DNA from: Pseudomonas mosselii
GTDB lineage: Bacteria > Pseudomonadota > Gammaproteobacteria > Pseudomonadales > Pseudomonadaceae
DNA: 64,000 nucleotides
Direction: 5' to 3'
Assembly (NCBI RefSeq): GCF_019823065.1
Contig: NZ_CP081966.1
Location: 5,859,501-5,923,500 of the forward strand
Shown here: piece by piece, positions 1 through 8,500 of the stretch
How the letters are laid out: every line of letters starts with the position of its first letter
Position numbering within the stretch: the stretch's first letter is position 1
Translations under genes and position numbers: made by a program
Notes under the pieces: generated by a model
Told to the model about the DNA's origin: nothing
Databases searched by the model: none
What the model saw: only the letters and a program-made list of their open reading frames with translations

Positions 1-60
1 ATCCTCGCCCTGCGCGAACAGATCGCCGCGCTCGATGAACAACCGTTGAAATTGTTCTAG
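1..60 (+). CDS. C-terminal end of an unidentified protein (partial)
   Basis: An open frame enters from the left edge and ends in TAG at 58-60, with the last residues reading EQPLKLF. Only about 19 residues are visible, so I cannot assign a family. It is followed by 64 bp without a gene before rarD on the same strand. Confidence 0.45.
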   Translation: MLALREQIAALDEQPLKLF

Positions 61-124
61 GTCAACGCCGCGCTCTGTCTACAATAGGCGTCGCTTTATT
101 TAGCTACCTAAGCAAGGATTCTGC

Positions 125-1012
125 ATGCACGCCGCCAACCCGCGCCGCGGGTACCTCCTGGGCCTTGGCGCCTACATCATCTGGGGCCTGTTCCCCCTGT
201 ACTTCAAAGCGATCCAGAGCGTTCCGGCGGTGGAAATCATCGTCCACCGCGTGCTCTGGTCGGCCCTGTTCGGCTCGCTCCTGCTGCTGGTGTGGAAGCA
301 CCCCGGCTGGTGGCGCGAACTGCGCGACAACCCGCGGCGCCTGGCGATCCTCGCCCTCAGCGGCACGCTGATCGCCGGCAACTGGCTGACCTACGTGTGG
401 GCGGTGAACAACGGGCGCATGCTCGAGGCCAGCCTGGGCTACTACATCAACCCGCTGATCAACGTGCTGCTGGGCATGCTGCTGCTCGGCGAGCGCCTGC
501 GCCGCCTGCAATGGCTGGCGGTCGCCTTGGCAGCCTTGGGCGTCGCCCAACAGGTGTGGCAGGTGGGCAGCCTGCCCTGGGTGTCGCTGGCCCTGGCGCT
601 GTCGTTTGGCTTCTATGGCTTGATCCGCAAGCAGGCACCAGTGGCGGCGCTGCCAGGGCTGGTGGTCGAAACCTGGATGCTGGTGCCCATTGCCATCGGC
701 TGGTTGCTGCTGCACCCGACGGCCAGCAGCGCCAGCCCTGAGTTCTTCGGCAGCAGCGAAGCGCTGTGGCTGATCGCCGCCGGCCCGGTGACACTGGTAC
801 CGCTGGTGTGTTTCAACGCCGCCGCACGCCACCTGCCCTACACAACACTGGGCTTCCTGCAGTACCTGGCACCGACCCTGGTGCTGCTGCAGGCGGTGCT
901 GCTGTTCGACGAACACCTGTCGTCGAGCACATTGATGGCGTTCGCCTTTATCTGGGCGGGGCTGGCTGTCTACAGCGTCGATGCCTGGCTGAGTTTGCGC
1001 AAGCGCGCCTGA
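125..1012 (+). CDS. rarD: RarD-type EamA/DMT family inner-membrane transporter
   Basis: A 295-residue, very hydrophobic protein of the drug/metabolite transporter superfamily, RarD subfamily. The RarD signature is visible near the N-terminus (GLGAYIIWGLFPLYFK, then HRVLWS at about residues 41-46), as is a second EamA half with the LGFLQYLAPT motif at about residue 242. About ten membrane helices fit the family, and the length matches RarD (about 295). The substrate is unknown; the E. coli name comes from a chloramphenicol phenotype. The ATG at 125 follows a purine-rich AGCAAGGA sequence. The gene is convergent with the GcvR-type gene and separated from it by a hairpin and two DnaA boxes. Confidence 0.9.
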   Translation: MHAANPRRGYLLGLGAYIIWGLFPLYFKAIQSVPAVEIIVHRVLWSALFGSLLLLVWKHPGWWRELRDNPRRLAILALSGTLIAGNWLTYVWAVNNGRMLEASLGYYINPLINVLLGMLLLGERLRRLQWLAVALAALGVAQQVWQVGSLPWVSLALALSFGFYGLIRKQAPVAALPGLVVETWMLVPIAIGWLLLHPTASSASPEFFGSSEALWLIAAGPVTLVPLVCFNAAARHLPYTTLGFLQYLAPTLVLLQAVLLFDEHLSSSTLMAFAFIWAGLAVYSVDAWLSLRKRA

Positions 1013-1030
1013 TCAAAAAATGATCATATT

Positions 1031-1061
1031 GCTGCAAGCCACGGATAACGTGGCCTGCAGC
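1031..1061. terminator. Hairpin between convergent rarD and gcvR genes
   Basis: GCTGCA and GCCACG on the left pair with CGTGGC and TGCAGC on the right, with one mismatch between the two blocks and a five-base loop (gataa). On the minus strand it is followed about 10 nt later by a run of six T (1015-1020), so it could end transcripts from the gcvR side. No T run follows on the plus side. It could also simply be a conserved palindrome. Confidence 0.45.
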
Positions 1062-1075
1062 AAGCGCTCCAAAGG

Positions 1076-1197
1076 TTATCCACACCCTCGTCCCCGCCGT
1101 TTGTGCACAAGCCACTGAATAGTGGACGTTTTTTGCTCAAATCTCGCCAGGCCTTGCTGTAACTGGCCTCCAGCGTAGCGCCCCCAGCTTATCCACA
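1076..1197 (+). promoter_or_regulatory. Two perfect DnaA boxes (TTATCCACA)
   Basis: The 9-mer TTATCCACA, the strongest DnaA box consensus, occurs at 1076-1084 and 1189-1197 in the same orientation, 113 bp apart, in the 248-bp gap between two convergent genes. Neither gene can use this spot as a promoter, so a DnaA-titration or other replication-related role is possible. Lone 9-mers also arise by chance; two perfect ones in one short gap are less expected. Confidence 0.5.
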
Positions 1198-1260
1198 GGG
1201 GCTTCCCCGCAAAATCGGGATAACCACCTCAGGGCCGCTTCGCGCCCCGGCGATCTCGAA

Positions 1261-1794
1261 TCACTCCTCCGGCCGCAACCGCAACTCCACCATCAGATCA
1301 TCCGCCAGGCTCTCCAGCCGCGCCTGCAGATCCTCCAGCGACAAGGTCAACGGCAACGCCAGCAATGCATCGGCATGAAACAGCGGCTCGCTGCTCATCG
1401 GCGCCGGCCGGACCTCGGTACTCAGGCGCTCGACGTTCACCCCTTGCTCGGCCAGCAAGCGGGTGATATCACGGACGATACCCGGCCGGTCGTTGCCCAC
1501 CAGCTCCATGGCGATCGGTTTCCAGGTGCAGGACGGCTCGATCCCGCTTTCGGCAATGAGTACACGGATGCCGTGGTCACCCAGTTTCTGCAGCGACTCG
1601 ACCAGTTCGGCATAGTTCTCCGCCGGCACCGCCACCCGCAGGATCCCGGCGAACTGCCCAGCCATGCGCGACATGCGGCTTTCCAGCCAGTTGCCATTAT
1701 GATCGGCGATGCACTGGGCGATACGCTCGACCTGCCCGGCCTTGTCCGGGGCGATCACGGTGAGTACGAGATGGTCCACGGGCCACTCCTTCAT
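1261..1794 (-). CDS. gcvR: GcvR-type glycine cleavage regulator, two ACT domains
   Basis: A 177-residue protein with two ACT-like ligand domains. The first is at about residues 7-75 (HLVLTVIAPDKAGQVERIA) and the second at about 92-170 (MELVGNDRPGIVRDITRLLAEQGVNVE). This is the architecture and size of GcvR, which in E. coli binds glycine and antagonises GcvA rather than binding DNA itself. The ATG at 1794 gives MKEWPVDHL; a GTG six codons downstream (VDHLVLTV) is an alternative start closer to the family's usual one. The gene is divergent from glcB across a 445-bp gap. No gcv operon is present in the window, so the target here is inferred only from the family. Confidence 0.82.
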   Translation of the reverse strand: MKEWPVDHLVLTVIAPDKAGQVERIAQCIADHNGNWLESRMSRMAGQFAGILRVAVPAENYAELVESLQKLGDHGIRVLIAESGIEPSCTWKPIAMELVGNDRPGIVRDITRLLAEQGVNVERLSTEVRPAPMSSEPLFHADALLALPLTLSLEDLQARLESLADDLMVELRLRPEE

Positions 1795-1965
1795 TCGTCT
1801 GCGAAGGCCGCCCCAGGCGACCGGAATACGGGGATCGAATCAGTATAGGCAAGGCGCGGCAACCTGCCGCAGGACAGTCATGGCAATCAATCGTGTACTG
1901 TTTCAAGATTTATCTGGAACAATCCACCTGTTTTTTGCGAACATGTCGTCTCCCAGCGTGACCCC

Positions 1966-1984
1966 ATGCGACCAACCGGTCGCA
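1966..1984. promoter_or_regulatory. Palindrome TGCGACC-N4-GGTCGCA upstream of glcB
   Basis: TGCGACC at 1967-1973 and GGTCGCA at 1978-1984 form a perfect 7-bp inverted repeat with an AACC spacer. A closely related palindrome beginning with the same ATGCGACCAA lies upstream of aceE (26521-26539), which suggests a shared DNA-binding protein. I do not know the regulator. Confidence 0.5.
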
Positions 1985-2026
1985 GAGCGACGCTTTTAGT
2001 CTGATGTTCACCTGCCTGCTGCTTCA

Positions 2027-2052
2027 TGTAGTATGCGTCGACGCGGACTACA
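2027..2052. promoter_or_regulatory. Long-linker RccR-type operator upstream of glcB
   Basis: The half-sites TGTAGT (2027-2032) and ACTACA (2047-2052) face each other across 14 bp, and the middle of the linker is itself a perfect palindrome, GCGTCGACGC (2035-2044), on the same centre of symmetry. The half-sites are identical to those upstream of aceE, where the linker is 3 bp. RccR of P. fluorescens is reported to use a 15-bp aceE site and a 28-bp glyoxylate-shunt site that differ only in linker length, and glcB is among its reported targets. The assignment follows from that match. Confidence 0.7.
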
Positions 2053-2239
2053 AAACGTCGTTTCGATGTCTGCCAAGGCGCCTGTGAAAATACGCCAACC
2101 GCCCGCCGGCCCGTCTGGCGAGCCGCACCCAGCCGCCCCCGGAGCACGTGGGCACGCACTGGTGCCGTGTTTAGAGAAGCGCTACAGGCTTAATACAGAA
2201 GAGCGAAAGCGAAATAGCTGAGCAGAGGTGAGGCAAGCA

Positions 2240-4417
2240 ATGACTGGATACGTTCAAGTCGGTGGCCTTCAGGTCGCCAAGGTCCTGTTCGACTTCGTCA
2301 ACAACGAAGCCATTCCGGGGACCGGCATCAACGCCGAGCAGTTCTGGGCCGGTGCCGAGAAGATCATCAACGACCTCGCTCCCAAGAACAAAGCCCTGCT
2401 CGCCAAGCGCGACGAGCTGCAAGCGAAGATCGACGCCTGGCACCAGGCCCGCAAGGGCCAGGCCCACGATGCCGTGGCGTACAAGGCGTTCCTCGGGGAA
2501 ATCGGCTACCTGCTGCCACAGGCCGAGGACTTCCAGGCCACCACCCAGAACGTCGATGAAGAAATCGCCGTCATGGCTGGCCCGCAACTGGTGGTGCCGG
2601 TGATGAACGCCCGCTTCGCCCTGAACGCCGCCAATGCTCGCTGGGGTTCGCTGTACGACGCCCTCTACGGCACCGACGTCATCAGCGACGAGGGCGGCGC
2701 CGAGAAAGGCCAGGGTTACAACAAGCTGCGCGGCGACAAGGTCATCGCCTTCGCCCGTGCCTTCCTCGACGAAGCCGCGCCACTGGCCGCCGGCTCCCAC
2801 GTCGACTCCACCGGCTACCGCATCGAAGGCGGCAAGCTCGTTGTGGCCCTCAAGGGCGGCAGCAACAGCGGCCTGCGCGACGACGCCCAACTGATCGGCT
2901 TCCATGGCGACGCCAAGGCACCGACCGCCGTGTTGCTCAAACACAACGGCCTGCACTTCGAAATCCAGGTCGATGCCAGCACCCCGGTCGGCAGCACCGA
3001 CGCCGCCGGCGTGAAGGACATCCTGATGGAGTCGGCGCTGACCACCATCATGGACTGCGAGGACTCGGTCGCCGCCGTCGACGCCGACGACAAGGTGATC
3101 GTCTACCGCAACTGGCTGGGCCTGATGAAAGGTGACCTGGCCGAGAGCGTCAGCAAGGGCGGCAAGACCTTCACCCGCACCATGAACCCGGACCGCGAGT
3201 ACGCCGCCCCCAACGGTGGCAGCGTCACCTTGCACGGTCGCTCGCTGCTGTTCGTGCGCAACGTCGGTCACCTGATGACCAACCCGGCGATCCTCGACGC
3301 CCAGGGCAACGAAATCCCCGAAGGCATCCAGGATGGCCTGTTCACCAATCTGATCGCCCTGCACAACCTCAACGGCAACACCAGCCGCAAGAACACCCGC
3401 AACGGCAGCGTGTACATCGTCAAGCCGAAGATGCACGGCCCGGAAGAAGTGGCCTTCGCCGCCGAGATCTTCAGCCGCGTCGAAGACCTGCTGGGCATGC
3501 CGCGCAACACCGTCAAGGTCGGCATCATGGACGAGGAGCGCCGCACCACGGTCAACCTCAAGTCCTGCATCAAGGCCGCCGCCGAACGTGTGGTGTTCAT
3601 CAACACCGGCTTCCTCGACCGCACCGGTGACGAGATCCACACCTCCATGGAAGCCGGCGCCGTTGTGCGCAAGGGCGCCATGAAGAACGAGAAGTGGATT
3701 GGCGCCTACGAGAACAACAACGTCGACGTGGGCCTGGCCACTGGCCTGCAGGGCCGCGCGCAGATTGGCAAGGGCATGTGGGCCATGCCCGACCTGATGG
3801 CCGCCATGCTCGAGCAGAAGATCGCCCACCCGCTGGCCGGCGCCAACACCGCCTGGGTACCGTCGCCGACCGCCGCCACCCTGCACGCCCTGCACTACCA
3901 CAAGGTCGATGTGCAGGCGCGTCAGCGCGAGCTGGCTTCGCGCACCCCGGCTTCGGTCGACGACATCCTGACCATCCCGCTGGCCGCCGACACCCACTGG
4001 TCGGCCGACGAGATCCGCAACGAGCTGGACAACAATGCCCAGGGCATTCTCGGCTACGTGGTGCGCTGGATCGACCAGGGCGTGGGTTGCTCGAAGGTGC
4101 CGGACATCAACGATGTCGGTTTGATGGAAGACCGCGCCACCCTGCGTATCTCGGCCCAGCTGCTGGCCAACTGGCTGCGCCATGGCGTGGTCACCCAGGA
4201 GCAGGTGCTGGAAAGCCTCAAGCGCATGGCCGCAGTGGTCGACAAGCAGAACGCGGGGGACGCCCTGTACCGCCCGATGGCGCCGAACTTCGATGACAAC
4301 ATCGCGTTCCAGGCCGCCGTGGAGCTGGTGGTCGAAGGCGCCAAGCAGCCGAACGGCTACACCGAGCCGGTGCTGCACCGTCGTCGTCGCGAGTTCAAGG
4401 CGCGTAACGGGGTGTAA
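2240..4417 (+). CDS. glcB: Malate synthase G
   Basis: Condenses glyoxylate and acetyl-CoA to malate, the second step of the glyoxylate shunt, needed for growth on acetate and fatty acids. The 725-residue length and the start [19 protein letters not shown] are typical of the single-chain G isoform. Family stretches such as [26 protein letters not shown] and the [18 protein letters not shown] block are present. The ATG at 2240 is preferred over an in-frame GTG at 2228 because GAGG (2230-2233) sits at the right distance from it. A REP hairpin follows the stop. The isocitrate lyase partner is not in the window. Confidence 0.96.
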   Translation: MTGYVQVGGLQVAKVLFDFVNNEAIPGTGINAEQFWAGAEKIINDLAPKNKALLAKRDELQAKIDAWHQARKGQAHDAVAYKAFLGEIGYLLPQAEDFQATTQNVDEEIAVMAGPQLVVPVMNARFALNAANARWGSLYDALYGTDVISDEGGAEKGQGYNKLRGDKVIAFARAFLDEAAPLAAGSHVDSTGYRIEGGKLVVALKGGSNSGLRDDAQLIGFHGDAKAPTAVLLKHNGLHFEIQVDASTPVGSTDAAGVKDILMESALTTIMDCEDSVAAVDADDKVIVYRNWLGLMKGDLAESVSKGGKTFTRTMNPDREYAAPNGGSVTLHGRSLLFVRNVGHLMTNPAILDAQGNEIPEGIQDGLFTNLIALHNLNGNTSRKNTRNGSVYIVKPKMHGPEEVAFAAEIFSRVEDLLGMPRNTVKVGIMDEERRTTVNLKSCIKAAAERVVFINTGFLDRTGDEIHTSMEAGAVVRKGAMKNEKWIGAYENNNVDVGLATGLQGRAQIGKGMWAMPDLMAAMLEQKIAHPLAGANTAWVPSPTAATLHALHYHKVDVQARQRELASRTPASVDDILTIPLAADTHWSADEIRNELDNNAQGILGYVVRWIDQGVGCSKVPDINDVGLMEDRATLRISAQLLANWLRHGVVTQEQVLESLKRMAAVVDKQNAGDALYRPMAPNFDDNIAFQAAVELVVEGAKQPNGYTEPVLHRRRREFKARNGV

Positions 4418-4431
4418 GCCACCTGCAACGC

Positions 4432-4490
4432 ATCGCGGGGCCAGCCCGCTCCCACGCCAGTCCAGCGTGGGAGCGGGCTGGCCCCGCGAT
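4432..4490. repeat. Perfect REP inverted pair after glcB
   Basis: Two 26-bp arms (4432-4457 and 4465-4490) are exact inverted repeats around a 7-bp loop. The core reads GCCAGCCCGCTCCCAC, a variant of the P. putida-group REP sequence with a GCGGGG foot. It lies between two convergent genes and could stabilise or terminate both transcripts. Confidence 0.85.
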
Positions 4491-4495
4491 CGTTT

Positions 4496-4945
4496 TCAGC
4501 CCTGATCCATTCTCAACTCACGTCGCACCAGCTCCAGGAGCTTCCCCAGGTCCACGGGCTTGAGCAGGAAATCCACCACCCCCAGGTGCATCACGTCCAC
4601 CGCCTCTTTCACATCGGTGTCGCCCGACACCACGATGATCGACAGCGCCGCCCGTTCCGATTCGCGAACCTGGCGGATCAGCTCCAGGCCGTCCTTGGGC
4701 TCCATGCGCAGGTCGGTGATCATCAGGGCGATACGCGGCTCATAGTGCAGCTTCAACATCGCCTCCTGCGCACCGTCGGCCGTCATGCAGGCGATGCCCC
4801 GGCTCTTCAGGTACAGGCTCAGCGCTTCGCTGTTCACCGGGTTGTCGTCCACCACCAGTACCACGGGCCTGGGCGCGACGGGTGCACTCACCACGGCCAA
4901 CGCCTCTCGCTCGGCGTCGCTCAGGATGTCGTCATGCTCTGCCAT
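4496..4945 (-). CDS. Stand-alone response-regulator receiver protein
   Basis: A 149-residue single receiver (CheY-like) domain with a 25-residue leader and no output domain. The acidic pair D33-D34 (VVDDN), phospho-acceptor D78 (MITDLRM), S107 (VVSGD) and K129 (LLKP) are all present, so it should be phosphorylatable. No histidine kinase gene is adjacent. It is divergent from the CBS/DUF294 gene across 225 bp, and together with the exonuclease gene it may form a signalling module; that link is inferred from position only. Output would have to be through protein contact. Confidence 0.85.
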   Translation of the reverse strand: MAEHDDILSDAEREALAVVSAPVAPRPVVLVVDDNPVNSEALSLYLKSRGIACMTADGAQEAMLKLHYEPRIALMITDLRMEPKDGLELIRQVRESERAALSIIVVSGDTDVKEAVDVMHLGVVDFLLKPVDLGKLLELVRRELRMDQG

Positions 4946-5170
4946 GGTCGTCTCGTCAAAAAAACCCCGTTATTCAAGTTCAGACCGCAAAACCCCCGCA
5001 TGCAAACTGCCTTTCGTCGGCTATTTGACACCCGAGACAAGCAGCGAAACGTCCGTCGCGCCTTATAGACTTACGTCCAATGGGCACCGCAGAGCCGTCG
5101 TCCGACCATGGAGCCCTAGAACAACAAGGTCTGCGCTACATATGCAGACATACTTATCGCGGTCGGTTCC

Positions 5171-7108
5171 ATGAGCAAAAAGGACGCCTACAGCCAGGCG
5201 GGCAGGACAGCAGTGCTGCAAAACATCCAGGGCACCCTGCAGTTCCTGCAGCGTTTCCCGCCGTTCAACCAGATGGAACACAACCACCTGGCCTACCTGG
5301 TGGAACAGTGCCAGCTGCGTTTCCACGCGGCCGGCGAAAGCATCATCAAGCCTGCCGACGGCCCGGTCGAGCACTTCTACATCGTCAAGCAGGGCCGTGT
5401 GGTCGGCGAGCGCCACCATGTCACCAAGCCGGGCACCGAGACCACTTTCGAGATCGCCAGTGGCGAATGTTTCCCGCTGGCCGCGTTGCTCGGCGAGCGG
5501 GCCACCCGCACCGAGCACCTGGCCGGCGAGGACACCTTCTGCCTGCAACTGGACAAGGCCGCGTTCATCCGCGTGTTCTCCATGTCCGAGGTGTTCCGCG
5601 ACTTCGCCCTGCGAGGAGTCAGCAGCCTGCTCGACCAGGTCAACCAGCAGGTGCGCCAGCGCGCCGTGGAAACCCTGGGCACCCAGTACTCGCTGAACAC
5701 CCCGCTGGGCGAACTGGCGCTGCGCCACCCGGTGGTGTGCGCGCCGGACACACCGCTGCGCGATGCCGTGGGGCTGATGCACGAGCAGCAGGTCGGCAGC
5801 ATCGTCATCGTCGACGACCAGCGCCATCCCATCGGCATCTTCACCCTGCGCGACCTGCGCCAGGTGGTGGCCGACGCCAGTGCCGAGCTGACCGCGCCGA
5901 TCGAACGCTACATGACCGCCCGGCCGTTCCACCTAAGCCCCCAGGCCAGCGCCTTCGATGCCGCCATGGCCATGACCGAGCGGCACATCGCCCACGTCTG
6001 CCTGGTGGACAACCAGCGCCTGTGCGGGGTGATCTCCGAACGCGATCTGTTCTCCCTGCAGCGTGTCGACCTGGTGCACCTGGCGCGCACCATCCGCCAT
6101 GCGCCACGCCTGGACAGCCTGGTGTCGCTGCGCGGCGAGATCGGCCAGCTGGTCGAGCGCATGCTCGCCCACGGCGCGTCCTCGACCCAGATCACCCAGA
6201 TCATCACCCTGCTCAATGACCATACCGTGTGCCGGGTGATCGAACTGGTCATCGCCGAGCGCGGCGACCCGGGCGTGCCATTCAGCTGGCTGTGCTTCGG
6301 CAGCGAAGGCCGCCGCGAGCAGACGCTGCACACCGACCAGGACAACGGCATTCTCTTCGAGGCCCGCGACGCCGCCGAAGCCGAGGCCATCCGTGCCCGG
6401 CTGCTGCCGCTGGCCCAGCAGATAAACCACAACCTGGCCCAGTGTGGATTCACCCTGTGCAAGGGCAATGTGATGGCCGGCAACCCCGAGCTGTGCCTCT
6501 CGCGCAGCGAGTGGACACGGCGCTTCGCCGGTTTCGTGCGCGAGGCGAGCCCCGAGAACCTGCTGGGCTCGAGCATCTACTTCGACCTGCGCGTGGTCTG
6601 GGGCGACGAGCAAGGCTGCGAACAGCTGCGCCAGGGCCTGCTGGAGCAGGTCGCCGACAATCGCATCTTCCAGCGCATGATGGCCGACAATGCCCTGCGC
6701 CAACGACCACCGGTCGGGCGCCTGCGCGAGTTCGTGCTGACCCGTCAGGGGGACGACAAGGCCGCCACCCTCGACCTCAAGGTGCAAGGCCTGACCCCGT
6801 TCGTCGATGGCGCCAGGCTGCTGGCCCTGGCCCATGGCATCAGCGCCTGCAACACCCTGGAGCGCCTGCGCCAGCTGATCGCCAAGGGCATCATCGACCC
6901 GCTTGACGGCGCCGCCTATGAAGAGGCCTACCACTTCATCCAGCAGACCCGCATGCAGCAGCACCAGCGCCAGACCCGAGAGAACCAGCCCTACTCCAAC
7001 CGGCTTGACCCGGACAGCCTCAACCACCTGGACCGGCGCATCCTGCGCGAGTCGCTGCGCCAGGCCCAGCGCCTGCAAAGCAGCCTGGCGCTGCGGTACC
7101 AGCTGTGA
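5171..7108 (+). CDS. cNMP-binding / CBS pair / DUF294 nucleotidyltransferase-like protein
   Basis: A 645-residue cytoplasmic protein. Domains in order are a cyclic-nucleotide-binding-like fold (about residues 25-150), two CBS motifs (about 178-300, with the IVIVDDQRHPIGIFTLRDL and VCLVDNQRLCGVISERDLF cores), a GlnD-like nucleotidyltransferase segment (about 375-400, GSEGRREQTLHTDQDNG) and the DUF294 C-terminal helical domain. CBS pairs usually bind adenine nucleotides; the reaction catalysed by DUF294 is not established. It is followed at once by a 3'-5' exonuclease gene with a GTGA stop/start overlap. In other proteobacteria this pair often sits near acetate or solute symporters; none is visible here, although glcB is close. 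Confidence 0.85.
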   Translation: MSKKDAYSQAGRTAVLQNIQGTLQFLQRFPPFNQMEHNHLAYLVEQCQLRFHAAGESIIKPADGPVEHFYIVKQGRVVGERHHVTKPGTETTFEIASGECFPLAALLGERATRTEHLAGEDTFCLQLDKAAFIRVFSMSEVFRDFALRGVSSLLDQVNQQVRQRAVETLGTQYSLNTPLGELALRHPVVCAPDTPLRDAVGLMHEQQVGSIVIVDDQRHPIGIFTLRDLRQVVADASAELTAPIERYMTARPFHLSPQASAFDAAMAMTERHIAHVCLVDNQRLCGVISERDLFSLQRVDLVHLARTIRHAPRLDSLVSLRGEIGQLVERMLAHGASSTQITQIITLLNDHTVCRVIELVIAERGDPGVPFSWLCFGSEGRREQTLHTDQDNGILFEARDAAEAEAIRARLLPLAQQINHNLAQCGFTLCKGNVMAGNPELCLSRSEWTRRFAGFVREASPENLLGSSIYFDLRVVWGDEQGCEQLRQGLLEQVADNRIFQRMMADNALRQRPPVGRLREFVLTRQGDDKAATLDLKVQGLTPFVDGARLLALAHGISACNTLERLRQLIAKGIIDPLDGAAYEEAYHFIQQTRMQQHQRQTRENQPYSNRLDPDSLNHLDRRILRESLRQAQRLQSSLALRYQL

Positions 7109-7815
7109 ACCTGTTCCCCTGGTGGCGCCCCGCCGCCCCCGAACTCACCGCCCCGCTGCGTCGTCGTCTGGCCCTGCTGCCAGGGCCGGCGCCACTGGGC
7201 GTTTGCTCGTTGCGTGAACAGCGCTGGGTGGTGCTGGACCTGGAGACCAGCGGCCTGAACCTCAATCGCGACCAGGTGCTGTCGATCGGCGCGGTGGCCA
7301 TCGAGGACGGCGCCATCGCCCTAGGTCGCCCGTTCGAGCGCACCCTGCACCGGCCCGCGCAAAAGACCAACGCCAGCGTGCTGATCCACGGCCTGGGCCC
7401 CAGCGCCCTGGCCGCCGGCTGCGACCCGGCCGAGGCGCTGCTCGACCTGATGGACTTCATTGGCGACAGCCCGGTGCTGGCGTTCCACGCCCCGTTCGAC
7501 CAGCGCATGCTGGCCCGGGCGCTGAAGGACAGCCTGGGCCTGCGCCTGCAGCATCCGTTCCTCGATGTGGCGGAGCTGGCGCCGATGCTCAACCCCGACA
7601 CCGTGTTGCGTGAAGCCGGGCTGGACGACTGGATCGCCCGCTTCGGCCTTGAAGTCCAGGCCCGCCACCATGCCAGCGCCGATGCCCAGGTGACCGCGGA
7701 GCTGGCGCTGATCCTGTTCAGCCAGGCCCGGCGCCAGCAACTGGACAGCCCGTTGCAGCTAGAGCAGCGGGTGCGCCAGTGGCGGCGGCGCAAGGCGCAC
7801 CATCACGGCCTCTGA
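7105..7815 (+). CDS. DnaQ-like DEDDh 3'-5' exonuclease
   Basis: A 236-residue protein with the exonuclease fold of the DNA polymerase III epsilon family. ExoI is VVLDLETSG with D45 and E47, ExoII includes HAPFDQRML, and ExoIII is HHASADAQVT with the catalytic His and Asp. It starts with GTG at 7105, overlapping the upstream TGA (GTGA), so translation is probably coupled to the CBS/DUF294 protein. It is not the replicative epsilon subunit, since it lacks the polymerase-binding tail and this context is different. Family members in this pairing are suspected of acting on nucleotides or RNA in signalling; the substrate is unknown. Confidence 0.85.
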   Translation: MNLFPWWRPAAPELTAPLRRRLALLPGPAPLGVCSLREQRWVVLDLETSGLNLNRDQVLSIGAVAIEDGAIALGRPFERTLHRPAQKTNASVLIHGLGPSALAAGCDPAEALLDLMDFIGDSPVLAFHAPFDQRMLARALKDSLGLRLQHPFLDVAELAPMLNPDTVLREAGLDDWIARFGLEVQARHHASADAQVTAELALILFSQARRQQLDSPLQLEQRVRQWRRRKAHHHGL

Positions 7816-7936
7816 TCCATGCACGCTCCTACAGGAATTGCACATCACCTGAAGAGAACCGCAAAACGTTTGCGATTGCTGCCGGCAATCCGATAAGCGT
7901 CAATTGCGCCATCACCCCCGCCTCTGCCACAATCGC

Positions 7937-7955
7937 GAATAATTATCGTTAGTTA
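7937..7955. promoter_or_regulatory. Possible Fur box upstream of the FecI-type gene
   Basis: The AT-rich stretch GAATAATTATCGTTAGTTA, 27 bp before the sigma-factor start, partly matches the Fur consensus of GATAAT-like repeats. Iron control is expected for FecI-type sigma factors. The match is imperfect and was judged by eye. Confidence 0.35.
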
Positions 7956-7981
7956 ACGCATTCTTCCTCGGGGATCGCTTC

Positions 7982-8500
7982 TTGACGCCTGCGCACAGTC
8001 CACATGCCGAGCTGGTCGGAGCGCTGTATCGCGACCATCGCACCTGGCTGTTGGCCTGGTTGCAGCGCAGCACCACCTGCCGTCAGCGCGCCGAAGACCT
8101 GAGCCAGGACACCTTCGTGCGCCTGCTCGGTCGCGAGCGCCTGGACGCCCCCCGCGAACCCCGCGCCTTCCTGGTCGCCGTGGCCAAGGGCCTGTTGTTC
8201 GACCACTTCCGCCGCGCCGCCCTCGAGCAGGCCTACCTCGCCGAGCTGGCCCTGCTGCCCGAGGCCGAACACCCATCGCCCGAGCAACAGCACCTGATCC
8301 TCGAGGATCTCAAGGCTATCGACCGCCTGCTGGGCAAGCTGTCGAGCAAGGCCCGCGCGGCCTTCCTGTACAGCCGCCTGGACGGGCTGGGCCACGCCGA
8401 AATCGCCGAGCGCCTCGGGGTGTCGGTGTCCCGCGTGCGCCAGTACCTCGCCCAAGGCCTGCGCCAGTGCTATGTCGCTCTCTACGGAGAACCGACATGA
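7982..8500 (+). CDS. FecI-type ECF sigma factor
   Basis: A 172-residue ECF sigma factor with a sigma2 region (ELVGALYRDHRTWLLAWL, then EDLSQDTFVRLL) and a sigma4 region (LSSKARAAFLYSRLDGLGH, then IAERLGVSVSRVRQYL). It directs RNA polymerase to a siderophore-receptor promoter when the receptor signals through FecR. The only in-frame start at the right length is TTG at 7982, about 8 bp after GGGGA; no ATG is available before the conserved region. Its stop overlaps the FecR start (ATGA). Confidence 0.88.
   Translation: MTPAHSPHAELVGALYRDHRTWLLAWLQRSTTCRQRAEDLSQDTFVRLLGRERLDAPREPRAFLVAVAKGLLFDHFRRAALEQAYLAELALLPEAEHPSPEQQHLILEDLKAIDRLLGKLSSKARAAFLYSRLDGLGHAEIAERLGVSVSRVRQYLAQGLRQCYVALYGEPT

Larger units (their letters stand above)
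1795..2239. other. 445-bp divergent regulatory region, gcvR / glcB
   Basis: No convincing gene lies here. The stretch carries a GCGACC palindrome at 1966-1984 and a long-linker TGTAGT/ACTACA inverted repeat at 2027-2052 (listed separately), and must contain the promoters for both flanking genes. I saw no clear sigma-70 pair for glcB. On the minus strand a TATACT sequence at about 1841-1846 is a possible -10 for gcvR, without a good -35. Confidence 0.6.

Noticed and set aside
2033..2221. 62-codon frame in the glcB upstream region
   Set aside because: It overlaps the long-linker operator, has no ribosome site and no recognisable sequence.
2171..4378. 735-codon open frame opposite glcB
   Set aside because: It is antisense to malate synthase, His/Gln/Val-rich with no known motif, and explained by third-position GC bias in the real gene.
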